Shown in pieces: positions 1 to 11,372 of a stretch of 64,000 nucleotides of DNA; positions within the stretch are counted from its first letter, which is position 1; every line of letters starts with the position of its first letter. This stretch comes from Melampsora larici-populina 98AG31 (taxonomy: Eukaryota; Basidiomycota; Pucciniomycetes; Pucciniales; Melampsoraceae): positions 800,103 to 864,102 of the forward strand of contig NW_006768800.1 in NCBI RefSeq assembly GCF_000204055.1. Direction: 5' to 3'. The notes under the pieces are model-generated. The model was not told where the DNA came from. It made no database searches and saw only the letters and a list, made by a program, of their open reading frames with translations. The translations under genes were made by a program, and so were the position numbers.

Positions 1-103
1 ACGGAATTGTCGTCGAGATTTGAAAACGGGTGGGAGATGCTTACCTTTTTAGTCATGTCCAAGGTTCCCCCAACCCCCACGATAGTTTGACCCATGATTA
101 TAT

Positions 104-445
104 GAATCTGGGAAGAGAACGCCCTAGATCGTAAGTGATTAATTGATTGAATAAGATCGTACCAATTGTTTTGGAATGGTGAAATTGAGTTATCCTGACA
201 ACTGGAGAGAAAGAGTTGAATCTGGAGAGAGAACGCCATAGATCGTAAGTGATTAATTGATTGAATAAGATCGTACCAATTGTTTTGGAATGGTGAGATA
301 GAGTTATCCTGACAACTGGAGAGAAAGAGGTGAATCTGGAGAGAGAACGCCCTAAATCGTAAGTGATTAATTGATCGAATAAGATCAAAACAGAGGTTTT
401 TGAATTGTGATATTGGATTATCCTGACGACTGGAGAGAAGGAGAT
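104..445. repeat. Three-copy 114-bp tandem repeat
   Basis: Three head-to-tail copies begin at 104, 218 and 332 with near-identical starts (GAATCTGG followed by AGAGAACGCC). Copies 1 and 2 are almost the same. Copy 3 diverges after about 385 and fades out near 445. The period is 114 bp, a multiple of three, so one minus-strand frame stays open through all copies as a 38-residue peptide repeat (ORF 98-475). I see no domain or signal peptide in that peptide and regard it as a minisatellite rather than a gene. Confidence 0.85.
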
Positions 446-602
446 GAAAGTTTGAATTGAATTTGATACGTCCACTGTTTGTTGGACTGTGAATCAGAGA
501 GATTGGCGTATGATCTAGATCGAAAGGATCCATAGTGCCAAAAGGGGGAGAACTGGGTGGGGGGGTTGGTATGCTGAAAGTTCGAGAAGAAGCGCAGCAA
601 GG

Positions 603-752
603 GTGTGGCTGACCCGGACCCGGAAGCGCGAAGCGCAGCCCAATCAAACGGGGCGCTCAATTGAGAGCGAAAGGCGCAACGCCCGTGGACCGCGCTGCCG
701 GGGCAGCGAGGCGCCAGCGCCAGGCGCTGCGCGCTTCCGTCTGCGCTGTGAG
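603..752. other. Short GC-rich island in AT-rich DNA
   Basis: This stretch is packed with GCGC and CGCC words and stands out sharply from the AT-rich sequence on both sides. It abuts the left arm of the foldback repeat that follows. It may be an internal part of a repeat family; I recognise no coding domain in either strand. Confidence 0.4.
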
Positions 753-760
753 CCAGACTT

Positions 761-1117
761 GTCCGGGTTCAAAATTTCCTTGGATTGTGACTTCTGTTCA
801 CAACTTGTTTGCAATACATTTGTCTATTTCACTCAAGGGGTACTCTGCTCTCCCTGTGTATGTACAGCTACATCATACAACAACAAAACCTTTCAACATT
901 AGTCACCACAGATTCACCAATGTACGGAGTATCAAGACTGAGGATGCATGACAAAGGAAAGACAGCTCAATGGTTGGAAATGGGCTTTTTGTTGTATGAT
1001 GTAGCTGGACATACATACACGGGGCCAACAAATTCCCACCCAAGAGAAATTGGCAAACATATTGCAAACAAGTTGTGAACAAAATTCACGATTCAAGGAA
1101 CTTTCAAACCCAGACAC
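761..1117. repeat. Foldback (inverted) repeat, about 350 bp
   Basis: The left arm (about 761-890) reappears as its reverse complement at about 970-1117. Shared blocks include GTTCACAACTTGTTTGCAAT and CAGCTACATCATACAACAA, in the same order in both arms, with a roughly 80-bp spacer. The arms are imperfect, so this is an aged inverted duplication or MITE. The short ORFs here are products of the repeat. Confidence 0.8.
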
Positions 1118-2338
1118 CAAAATTTGGTTCAATTGAGGGTTGAACTAATTAATTCCCGCTGTGTCAATCAAGACCCTCTACCCTCAATATTTCAGCACTC
1201 ATAAATCTCCAGTTGATTCATCAATGCTGCCTTCATACTTTGACTACCTGAGGAAATTGAGTGAATTGAAAGACATGATTATGAGGTGAGGTGAGGTGAT
1301 ATTGGTTGGTCACAAAGGCAAGTTTTGATCAATATCAATTGATCAATTGATCTGGTGATTTGCTATGTATTTACTATTAAGCTTGTATTCACCAATTTTG
1401 TATGACTTTTTTTCAAAAACTCATTGACTTCTGCAAATACTGAGCCAGACTTTTTGACAAACTCAGAAGCTTTTTGAAAAAACTCAGTCACTCTTTGAAA
1501 AAACTTGAGGGTTTTTTTCTCCACAGTCGTCAATCATGCAAAGGGTTGTACTTCTAATCATTTCCCCCTTGCCACTTAAGGAAGTTGAATGATGTTTACA
1601 GTGTGTTTGAGTCTGAAGACAGGCCTTTTCAACTAAGCTGAACTCCGAGAGAGCCTAGGAGGTACCTGGGGTAGCTTTGTAAAAGGTGGAAAGGTGTTGT
1701 TTGTGTGGCCTAAGTGACACAAATTGCTTTTTGTTTTTGAATTGGTTGGGCTTTAGAATGATCAAGAACACCTCTCACCAGTCTAATTTTGGTGATTTTT
1801 TGTTGGCTTTGATATTTGTTTAGCAATTGTCCCTGAGCATCCCTCAAAATTAATCACAACTTGATGCACTCCAGAAACTGACTGGTCAGTTTTTTGCCCA
1901 ACCCCTAATGAGACCCAAACCAAGACATTAGGGATTGGATGGACACTGCTTGTTGGTGACCCAAGCTGCAGTTCACATCACATTCAATCCAAAAGTGACT
2001 GAATATCAGCCACTGTTCAAACAACATCAAAGCCAGCAATTTTTATTTTTCATTTTTTGGAAGAAAAAAAAGCTGTGTGGCTTGACACTAAGATCAGCAT
2101 CCTTCTTGAGCCTATTTGCCTACCAGCTCAAAAACACTTTTCCGGCCAAACAAGCAGCCTTTTCAAAAGCCTCTTTGTTTGGCTGGCTTAATTCCTGTCA
2201 CAGGTATCCATTGGGTCACACTATAGATTTGTATGTTGGCCCTGGGTAGCTCAGCAAAGTGAATTAGGTGAATCTGTGGCATCTAGTTGATAGGATTTGG
2301 CTGAATTCAGCCAAAGTCCAATAACTTCTATGGCGCCT
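1118..2338. other. Intergenic, short tandem motif only
   Basis: No gene recognised. At about 1408-1508 a roughly 21-bp motif (CTTTTTGAAAAAACTCAG and variants) recurs about four times. The remainder is AT-rich without a convincing ORF; the 104-codon plus-strand ORF at 1935-2249 has no recognisable similarity. Confidence 0.5.
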
Positions 2339-2341
2339 TAA

Positions 2342-4029
2342 GAGCATCCGCAATCGTTTGCGTTAAATTTGACTTTAGCTAAGCTAAAGTTACAGATTGT
2401 TAACCGGGGTTAAGTTAACTCACCCCAAATTCCACACTCGTTGTCTTTAACTTGGAGTTAAAGACTTGGCCCACAGTCATCCGCTTTAGCTTGGAGCTAC
2501 AAAGCACAGATTTGTGTTTTTTTCATTGCTCACACGCTCATCAGCGTCAAATTCACCATATAACCACTTTTCCTTATCATCAAACGACCGTTTTTTGAAT
2601 CTCTCCAGTGCTCAATTTGTATCGTGTAAGATCAATCAACTTAGATCTGGGTTTTCATTTTCCATTCATGGCTCAACATGTATATAGATTCATTGTTGCA
2701 GAGCTACATCAACACTGTAAGATTGATAATATGTATACATTAGTGCTAGAATCAATGGTGGGTAAATGAGAATTATGATGGGGAATGGAATTGAAGTCAA
2801 TATCAAAAAGTGTAACGTTGTGAAAATTGAGATGGAAATGAAAATCAAAGTCAGAGTTATGGAGGACAAGAGTTGCGAGCGAGGACCACCTCAAATTATG
2901 CCCTATGCATTGTGTGCTACGCACTGTGCACCTTGCTGGTGATGCTGGGGGGCAGACAAACTGTACAAATTTGAGATCTGCTCTGTACAAGGCTATCCAC
3001 CCATACCTTTCCTTTTTGAACTCCCTCTTTGACTCTCCTTAACTTCATGATATGTAGCTCAATTGTTCAACTTAACTTGTTCTTTGGCCGCCATTGGTTG
3101 TACTTAAGTGCATGTCTCTTCGTTGGAATGCAATGAATACCTCCAATTGCTCATCAAAGTAGTCGGTTTATAATGTATTGTATGACACATAATATGTTTG
3201 ATGATTGTGAAAATCGACAAAAGACCACTTCACCTTCACTGTGATATATTACAAGATATATAATGATTGATCAGCTGACCCATCAATGTGATGACTTCAT
3301 AGACATTCCAAGACGGTGGTTTTGGTGGCCCTTTAGTGATAAGCCAGGTTTGCTACAGACACTGTAAGTTGAGCGGTTGAATGACCAGAAGGGTGTGAGT
3401 GGTTCCTGGAGGCCTACAATCAATCCTTCATCTAAAAACCAGATTCGTTAGCTCTAGATCCTGGTAGTTAAGCAGTTGACCGACCTTATAATGTGACTTT
3501 GGATAACTGGTGGCCCAACCCTGAAGGCTTGTCTTCCAAGTGATGACTTCAAAGAAAAAGGCATGACTCAAGAAATCCTTCAGAGAAATTTCTGGGATGT
3601 TTGTCGGTTGATGCTTCATCAAAGATCCGTAGTCGCTGGTTCCAGATGCGTCTGGACTCTGGGAGCACAGTGCATATGTAGTCCTGCATAGTCATATGTT
3701 ACACAGTGCATAGCACACAATGCATAGTGCATAATTCGAGGTGGTCCTTGCTTGCAACTCTTGTCCTCCATACAGAGTTGAGGATTTGTTATGTATTGGG
3801 GGATGAGACACGGGATGATTGATCAAGTGTTGTTGCAACTTGGTGTGAGGTTGGGACTCAGAGTTAGCTAACACGTTGGTAAGCTGGGATAACTTTGTCC
3901 CAGCCTCCTGATTTTTTGTTGCAAAGCTAACTAACAATCGGTAAAAATTTGACCACTGTGGAAATTTCAAAATTGGTGAGCTAAATAGTTAGCTATTCCT
4001 GCGACTTAACCCAACGATTGCGGATGCTC
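2342..4029. mobile_element. Harbinger-type non-autonomous DNA transposon, 1.7 kb
   Basis: The ends are perfect 17-bp terminal inverted repeats, GAGCATCCGCAATCGTT at 2342-2358 and its complement at 4013-4029, and weaker matching continues inwards. The element is bracketed by TAA on both sides (2339-2341 and 4030-4032), the three-base TWA target duplication known for PIF/Harbinger transposons. The interior carries a second, internal inverted repeat (about 2859-2930 against 3701-3772). No intact transposase is present, only short ORFs, so it probably depends on an autonomous relative. Its termini differ from those of the autonomous Harbinger element at 36039-40485, so that element is not its obvious partner. 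Confidence 0.85.
2859..3772. repeat. Internal inverted repeat inside the 1.7-kb element
   Basis: The left arm at about 2859-2930 (starts TATGGAGGACAAGAGTTGC) matches the reverse complement of about 3701-3772 with a handful of differences. The 770-bp spacer does not show the same symmetry. The arms lie well inside the terminal repeats, which suggests a second foldback inserted into, or captured by, the Harbinger-type element. Confidence 0.75.
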
Positions 4030-4032
4030 TAA

Positions 4033-5447
4033 CTTCTGGCTACAAATTGGTTGGCCTTTTGCCCAAACCCTATTACTCAAAAATCTAGTATGTCACTGTA
4101 TTTCTATTGAAAATAAAGTACATACATCCTGTGTCACTCTTCCTGAATCTTCCCTACATGAGAATCAGAACATCCTCTGCCCTAAGCCTAAACCCAAACC
4201 CCTAACCACCCTAAGTTACCACTCTCTTTGTTTGCAATTGTAGCTTTCTTTGTTATCAACTTTTTGTCATCATTTGCTTATATGTTACCACCATTGATTT
4301 TTTTTCATTGTTCACTTTTTTATTGTAGTTTGTCTCTTTGAGACTGAGGTCACAGTCATTTTCTTAGAGCTTTGTTTTCTTTATCAGAAGTACTTTCTCA
4401 GAAATGATAGCTCACATGATAACCAAATCAGTGTTATGAATTGTTGTGGTCGATGTCATCCAATGTGATGATTGATATTGCCGACAAAGTTATGATTAGG
4501 AATAGCTCTTTACTTTGAATAACATCATTTGAAAGTGTTGTTTTGCTTGATTGAGTATTGATAAATGTTTATTGATGAATGTTCTTGACAATTGTGTTTT
4601 ATCATATGGTAATCAATACAAACTTCCCAAATCCTTCCATTGATAATAACGGAAAGGATGGAAATTCTTATGTTGAACAAAGAACTGGTATCAAAACTGA
4701 TCATTAAATGGTTAGAATTGATGAATATGATATTGAGACAATTCTTTGCTGTACATATGCCGTGATGGAGTAAAACATGGATATACCAGACTTTAAATTG
4801 ACAAAGACTGCAAATTGGTGAAGGCTATTTGAGAGGTTTGACTTTTATCACTAATTTGGAAGCAAAAGGGCTGGAAAGGGTCAGTGAGGTCTTTCAGGGT
4901 TGTATAGTACTGCACCAACGGACGCCTTGAAGTTGCAGCGCCTCCCTTTAAGAAGAAATCCAAGATTTTCTAAGTCATACTGGAGGTCGGATGCTCCAAC
5001 CCGCTCCAACTTACCGTCATCATCTTTCCTCACGTGTCCAGTACGGAAGAACCCAGAAAAGCGCCCCTACAACCAACCAGAATGAGAACTGCCCTGATGT
5101 CCACGATCCAATTGTTTTGGGAGTGGACACCACCCTTGGCAATATAGATCCGAGTTGGGACTCGCCCCCGGATTGAAGCGCGTTTCAACCAGACCATCGT
5201 CCGCCTCAATTTTGCTCCACTTATATCTTCACAAGCCTTAACATTGCCCACATCGACAAGTACCCATTCTTACCAGGCTCCAAAGTCATCGTATCCGTCT
5301 CACACACTTTATCTTTCGCACATCTCTCCACATTCCAATGTAAATCCCCAATCCTAATAATTGCGCTTCGAAAGGCTCTGCCACTCACAAGCTGATGACC
5401 TATCTTCTGAATCTTGATTTCGCAGCTAGATTAACACGGTCAATCAA
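4033..5447. other. Intergenic, no gene recognised
   Basis: AT-rich sequence between the transposon and the secreted-protein gene. It includes a degenerate telomere-like patch at about 4180-4215 built from CCCTAA and CCCAAACCCCTAACC words. Overlapping ORFs at 4900-5251 lack any domain I recognise. The promoter of the next gene presumably lies at the right end. Confidence 0.4.
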
Positions 5448-5934
5448 ATGAGACTCTTCCTCACTGTCGTGATCAGTTTGCTCGCCTCTATCGCATTTAC
5501 TCAAGCAGATACTACCAGCCACATCTGTACTGTGGAATGGCATAGTATAAGTGGCCCCGATCACAAAGGTCACTCGCATAGTTGTACAGATCCCCAAGGC
5601 AAGAAGATCTGCACGCTTTGTAAGTGACTTATAATCTGCATTTTCCAAAATTCCGTCGTACCACACCGATATGTTGACCATCACCACTGTCTTTAGGTCA
5701 AGCTCCGTATTACACAGACCGAGAAAGTAGAAAAAAGACAGTCCTCGGGTATACAAGAAAATCCGCCACGACCATAGAGATAACTATTCAAGGTGACGGG
5801 ACGCACGTAGTCTCAAGCGACCTCGTAACTCTTAGTAGTACGTCACCTTTCTCCTTAATGTGACCTGATCTACTTGATGAATTGTTGCTAAATACTCCGC
5901 CAATCTTGTTATAGAATGTACCCAATGTACTTGA
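5448..5934 (+). CDS. Small secreted cysteine-rich protein (candidate effector)
   Basis: Three-exon model: 5448-5619, 5697-5837, 5915-5934, giving 110 residues. The introns start GTAAGT and GTACGT and end TTTAG and ATAG. The product opens with a clear signal peptide (MRLFLTVVISLLASIAFTQA, cleavage likely near residue 20). The mature chain has six cysteines, C27, C46, C55, C58, C106 and C109; the last four form two C-x2-C pairs, one in each of the flanking exons. It is His- and Ser-rich around residues 32-46. No known domain is visible. Rust and other plant-associated fungi secrete many such small even-Cys proteins, so an effector role is plausible but only inferred. An alternative donor one codon upstream (after 5834) would drop one residue. 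The gene lies among transposon remnants. Confidence 0.6.
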
Positions 5935-7250
5935 GTCTTCCCTTTGGACATGGAAGGGCGCTACACGATTTGATCTCTGGCAACAACTGCAAATAACTAT
6001 CAATATTTGAGAGCAACACCGCGAATCGCTAAATGCAGCATCCGTTCATGTGTGCTGCGTTTTCAATGCAACAAACTCTTCTTTTTCCCTGCCGAAATAG
6101 TATCATCCATGTTTCCTATCTTGATACATTTGCCCTTACCCTTGAAGTACTTTCATTTGCACGCGAATGTAAAAGAGCGTTGGAGAAGTCTAGGCCGTGT
6201 TTCTCAAAGCACTGTCCAGGGATATGGACCTCGGCCCCTCTGCGCCTTTTGTGTTCCATGTGATATGAAGTGCAATAATGTTATTGAGCATCACTCGCAA
6301 TCGTCGTCGTTCTATTGTTGTTACAGTACGGTCACCAAATGATGTTCAACACGGAGCTATGATAAAAGATAGTTTTCCAAGAAGAACTGCAAATAAAGAT
6401 GCAGAATTGTCGGATGGCACTGTGACTGATTAGTAGAGTTGCATCAGATCACGAACACCACATACACAGTCTTGTGGGAGCAACCGAATTTATGCCTCAA
6501 TGGCGATCATCCTATCATATCAGGCCAGCCAGAAAGCTGAAATGTAACTTTCCACGTAGTCATAGAGGTTAACCACGTCGGGTTCACTCACTTGGACGAT
6601 ATCAATCTCTTTAGTTTAACCTATCAACCGTTTCATCAGGACCAACATATTATTCTGTTGCTTTAAGTCACCTAGATTCTCGATTTCCATAATTTTCGCC
6701 ACTTCTTTCCGAAGGGGCATGTCTTCGTGATCGCAGCGTAATTTAACTTGGCTCAAAGTTTGTAGTATATAATTTTGATCACAATGTCAAAATGGAAGCG
6801 TTCTCCGTTACATTCCTTTGCACCACATAGACTATCAAGCTCTATTCATATGGTATGAGATGTATAGAGCATTGAGAATTCGAAGATGTTTTTTTCTTTG
6901 ATGTTGTAATAAATTGGATTTTGTTATCATGAGTTGAACTAAGCTTGATTCAGAAGTGTGTCGCGATCTTTTGATGATTAAAATGCCAGCACTATACATG
7001 TAGTAGATAAAAAAGATGATTGGGTAGTCTGAAGAACAGAACGTGGTGGTTGTTTTTGCAAAAGCTTTTCCTGGATAGATTTCAAAGAGTCATATGGTAA
7101 TCTGTCACCAATCTGTGAATCGTGCGTGATAGTATCCATCCAGATCACGTGATTGCCAACTTCTGTGACCTTTTCAGTCTCTTTCACTCTTCCACTTTCT
7201 TTCTCAGCAATGATCAATCTGAACTTTGACTGATTCTTCGTGAGTACATC
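5935..7250. other. Intergenic, upstream of ORC2
   Basis: No gene recognised. Short ORFs on both strands (for example 6007-6342) show no domain or signal peptide. The last few hundred bases should contain the 5' untranslated region and promoter of the ORC2 gene. Confidence 0.4.
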
Positions 7251-8849
7251 ATGTCTAGTAGTCGAACTCCAACTCGATCTCAGTCTAAAAAACGTCAACT
7301 CGATATCCCATCTCCTCATTCAAGCCCTCGAAAGCGTTCTAGTCCATTGAAGAAATCTACTAGCAATTTAACTCCTGCTAAGGAATCCTATATCAACATT
7401 GCTAACGAAGATGAAACTCCAAAGCAATCACGTACCAAACGAAGCGTAGTATTCGAGTTAAATGAAGAAGCCGATTCTTCTACTGATGAGGAGGAGGATG
7501 CTGATGCTGATCTGATGGTTCAGATGGAGGATGGTAAACAAATTGAACGTGGATTCCTGAGCTCGAAAAATTCCGAGGACGCCTACTTTATCGCACACAG
7601 TAAAATTCATCCAACCTCGTCCAATCTGTTTTCATCTCGGCCGGATTGGGAACCTTTTACAATCCCAAGTTACATTGAAGCACTCGACGATACACCCGAC
7701 AAGAACAATTCCAACACTATCCATACTTCACATACCCAGCGCTGGCCTCAATGGCGTAAAGAACTTGAGAATGGGTTTTCTTTGATCTTTCACGGTCTTG
7801 GTAGCAAGCGTGTTGCTTTGAACGAATTTATGGAAGAAGCTCTCGTCAATGAAGCCGGTTGGGAAGGCTTGGTGATCAATGGATTTCAGGCTGGATCACA
7901 AGTTGGTGATGTGTTGATCGGTATTGAAGAGATTGTCAATCAAATTGATGAGACTAGTGATGGATTAGTATCTGGTCGACTGAATTCATTCGAAGTCCTA
8001 GAAGCACGTGCTCGTAAGCTATGCGCAAGTCTCAACACAACCCATACACCGATATGTGTCTTGATCCATAATTTAGATGGACGCAGCTTTCGAAACCTCC
8101 GCGCTCAGTCTATTCTCAGTATGCTAGCTGCTCAACCCAACATACATCTTCTCGCGACAATCGATCACATCTATGCGCCTTTGATCCTTCCGTCTACCCT
8201 TGCTTCTGCTCGCCCCGATACATCTGCCAGCACTGTCGGACATCTTGGAATAGGCGCATGTGGTTATAACTTTCTTTATCATCATCTTCCCACGTATTTA
8301 CCCTATACGTTTGAGAGTATCCTGGATGGTACATTATCCGACTTACTCCCATCTACGATCTTCCCACCTACTGTCACTGGTTCAAATACGTCTCGGTCTG
8401 ATGTACGTCAGAATGGTCCAGCAACTTCGAAATCCATCATGCATGTCTTGTCTTCCCTCACTAAAAAAGCCAAGTCATTGTTTGGTTTATTGGCTCAACA
8501 TCAACTACAAGCTTATGAGGGTATCACATCGGCTCAACAAATCACCCTCGATCAACACTTTAAAAAAGGAATTCCATTGGATGAGACCCCATTAGTGGCC
8601 ATGGCTAGTCGATCACTCTTTGAAGTAGCTAGAACAGACTTCGTAGCGTCTGTGGAAAGTCAGATGTCAGCTCTCCTGGTCGAATTTAGAGATCATGGCA
8701 TCATCACGGGTCGCCGGGAGGCCCCTAATGGACGCGATCAACGTGAGAAAGATGATGCGGAAATGATGGAAGATGATGATGAATGGTTATGGATTGTCCT
8801 TGGGAAGGATGAGTTGAATGAGGTCATTGAAAATACGGAAGACATGTGA
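7251..8849 (+). CDS. ORC2: Origin recognition complex subunit 2
   Basis: Single-exon gene of 532 codons, a usual length for fungal ORC2. ORC2 is part of the six-subunit complex that marks replication origins and loads the MCM helicase in the nucleus. The N-terminal 130 residues are disordered, rich in Ser, Arg and Lys, then acidic. The conserved AAA-like core starts near residue 165 with WPQWRKELENGF and the ORC2 hallmark FHGLGSKR, continues with HNLDGRSFRNLRAQ and LLATIDHIYAPL, and the C-terminal winged-helix region carries HVLSSLTKKAKSLFGLLAQ. As is normal for ORC2, no canonical Walker A lysine motif is seen. The ATG at 7251 is the first in frame and is followed by basic Ser/Thr-Pro sites typical of cyclin-dependent kinase targets. 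Nothing suggests truncation. Confidence 0.93.
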   Translation: MSSSRTPTRSQSKKRQLDIPSPHSSPRKRSSPLKKSTSNLTPAKESYINIANEDETPKQSRTKRSVVFELNEEADSSTDEEEDADADLMVQMEDGKQIERGFLSSKNSEDAYFIAHSKIHPTSSNLFSSRPDWEPFTIPSYIEALDDTPDKNNSNTIHTSHTQRWPQWRKELENGFSLIFHGLGSKRVALNEFMEEALVNEAGWEGLVINGFQAGSQVGDVLIGIEEIVNQIDETSDGLVSGRLNSFEVLEARARKLCASLNTTHTPICVLIHNLDGRSFRNLRAQSILSMLAAQPNIHLLATIDHIYAPLILPSTLASARPDTSASTVGHLGIGACGYNFLYHHLPTYLPYTFESILDGTLSDLLPSTIFPPTVTGSNTSRSDVRQNGPATSKSIMHVLSSLTKKAKSLFGLLAQHQLQAYEGITSAQQITLDQHFKKGIPLDETPLVAMASRSLFEVARTDFVASVESQMSALLVEFRDHGIITGRREAPNGRDQREKDDAEMMEDDDEWLWIVLGKDELNEVIENTEDM

Positions 8850-10189
8850 ATTCTGCATGCGCTGGATCGCTTCTTGTGGGTCACTCATCGCTCAAACTCG
8901 TCACCAATTACTCTCAAGAAGGACATCAATGTTGAGAATCTAAAAGTGCGTGAGTATTCTTTTTGGTCACCCTGACTTGAATGATTTTCTTGTCAAAGAA
9001 AACACATGTGAACCGTTTCTGACGTTAAGTTCTTGAATCATTTAGGAGTGACGAGGACATGTTGCACGAGGAAATATGTACTTTACATGAGCACTTTAGT
9101 TTTCGATGTTCTTGCTAATTAAATTATCCATCGATGTTGAACGTAACACGGATTTCTGTAACATACCAAACTGAGTTCATCGCAGTTAGCTTTTGATTAA
9201 GGTATGCGAGGTATCCAAAGTCCGAACACCTTGAACGTGAACTCGGCAGTAGATTTCATGATGTTTTTGTCAGTCAGTTGAGTCGGCAACGAAGGAATTC
9301 AGGCTTGGAGTGTAGTGATCTGACCATATAAGAGATGTACAGATTGACTTATGCTAAGAGCAAGAAAAACACTCAGAGCAAGGTGTACTGGAGATTAACT
9401 GCTTTGTGTAGGCAGCAGAATCATATTCAGCTTAGAAATTCTGAGATGAAAGAATTAGACAAAGGAACAACTACATAAACTACATACCCTACAGGTGTTT
9501 CACTGGTTGAAACCCATTTTCATCTTGAGGTGAACTCTAATACTTTTCTTCTCTTGACTTCATCTGAATCCATCACATGCTCCTTATATAAATCAGAGAT
9601 AAGTTCACACGCTCAGGCCTAGGTGCATGTTTTCATGATATGGACATCTGAGGAGCACCCTACAGAAGTGCTCCATTTATCGATAAGCTTTGTAAAGCGA
9701 TTTCAAGCAATCCCAATACATATACTCTGAACTTTCCCGATTTGTATATACCCTTATATACCCCAGTTATCTTTTGCTAGCTCGATTGGTCTTGAGACGT
9801 TCTCGTAGTTCGGTAGCAAACTTGATTATAGGATGGCGATAAGGTTTTCGAAGGCGACTGATGGAAATTGTATGATTTGGAAAATCAGCAACACACATGG
9901 GAGCATCAGCGCTCATGACGTTAACTCAAATTATACCAGAGATGATAGCGTAGACTGCCTGATAGGTATCCGGGTCGAAATAGATCCGGCTGCATGTTTG
10001 CTTGAACTTCGTGGATGATGGTACCAGATTTCCTCACATGGCCTCAATGATTTGTATATGACTGTTAATACATTTGTGATAGGTTTTGCTCTATAGCCAG
10101 ATCCTTGCATGTCTGCTTAATCTTGAATTCATTCATGATTTGTGCTCTGGTAGGTCAAGTCACTTTTAGATGTGAAGGGTAACAATCAA
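8850..10189. other. Intergenic, no gene recognised
   Basis: Downstream of ORC2. The only ORF of note (9833-10018, plus, 61 codons) has no recognisable features. AT-rich with scattered TATA-like words; nothing else can be supported. Confidence 0.4.
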
Positions 10190-10575
10190 ACAACCCAAAT
10201 TTGATATCTGAATAAGTTGATCACCTGGTATTACATACACACATTTTTACTTCAGGCTGAGACTTGCTTCAAGCTAAGACAAAATAAATCAAGTGAGTTT
10301 TCACCTCCTTTCAGTGGTGAACAATGAGGGCACTGAAATTTGATACCTGAATCAGATGATCCCCTGTTTCACATAGTTTACACAGCATCACATACACACA
10401 TCTAGCTTCAAGCTGAGAAAAATCAAATCATGTGAGTTTCAAGCCTTTTTTTGATGATAATTGGGGCACTCATATGTGATATCTGGATCAGATGACCACC
10501 TGTTTTAGTTTACACCCCATTACATACACATCTAGCTTCAAGTCAAGACAAACAATTACACAAGTTGAGTTTCTA
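10190..10575. repeat. Three degenerate copies of an about 130-bp tandem repeat
   Basis: Starts near 10200, 10337 and 10472, each opening with a variant of TTTGATATCTGAATCAGATGA, followed by CATACACACATCTAGCTTCAAG and a CAAGTGAGTTT motif. Similarity between copies is partial, so the array is old. It lies immediately upstream of another minisatellite. Confidence 0.75.
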
Positions 10576-10675
10576 GCTTGTAATCTTGAGTTTCTTATAC
10601 CCTAACCCCACATACATACTCTCTTGGTTGCCCTGGTGCTGTGTATGTGAGTAAAGTTTGTGAATTTTTGTCAAC

Positions 10676-11075
10676 ATTTTCCAATCACTCCCTTGCTGCG
10701 GAATGATGTCATAGTTTGCAAATCACACCTTTACTGTGGAATGATGTCATAGTTTTCCAATTACTCCCTTGCTGTGGAATGATGTCATAGTTTACCAATT
10801 ACTCCCTTGCTGCAGAATGATGTCATGGTTTTCCAATCACAAATGATGTCATAGTGTTCCAATCACAAATGATGTCATAGTTTTTCAATCACTCCCTTGC
10901 TGTGGAATGATGTCATAGTGTTCCAATCACAAATGATGTCATAGTGTTCCAATCACAAATGATGTCATAGTTTTTCAATCACTCCCTTGCTGTGGAATGA
11001 TGTCATAGTGTTCCAATCACAAATGATGTCATAGTTTTTCAATCACTCCCTTGCTGTGGAATGATGTCATAGACA
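10676..11075. repeat. Minisatellite with two alternating unit types
   Basis: About ten units all contain AATGATGTCATAGT. The long form (about 38 bp) adds CACTCCCTTGCTGTGG; the short form (about 24 bp) reads CCAATCACAAATGATGTCATAG. The order is long units first, then a higher-order alternation of long and short units between about 10830 and 11075. Such structure implies segmental amplification of a compound block. Confidence 0.9.
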
Positions 11076-11269
11076 GCTGTGAGAGTATCCTTGGGATGCA
11101 TTTAAGTAGAAAGCTTATGTGTTTAGGGCAGTGTTATGCTGTGTTTAATCTACTATGGTTAAATTGGCAATTTAAGTACTTACATATGGAGTCATGTGGC
11201 AATATTACATACATCTGTGTATGTAATCTAGGGGTGTGTTTGAGAGTCATTTGATGAAGTGAGTCATTG

Positions 11270-11372
11270 AGTCATGTTTGAGACCATATTGGTACATTAA
11301 AACTCATGATTGAGACCATATTGGCACTTAATTAAAACTCATGTTTGAGACTATATTGGCACTTAATTAAAC
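11270..11372. repeat. Three-copy 33-35 bp tandem repeat
   Basis: Three successive copies of CATGTTTGAGACCATATTGG followed by CACTTAATTAAAACT, with a few substitutions and a short deletion in the first copy. Confidence 0.8.

Noticed and set aside
98..475. 125-codon minus-strand ORF
   Set aside because: It is the translation of a tandem DNA repeat with no signal peptide or domain.
4180..4216. Telomere-like CCCTAA-rich patch, possible interstitial telomere
   Set aside because: Units are irregular (CCCTAAGCCTAAACCCAAAC), too few and degenerate to call.
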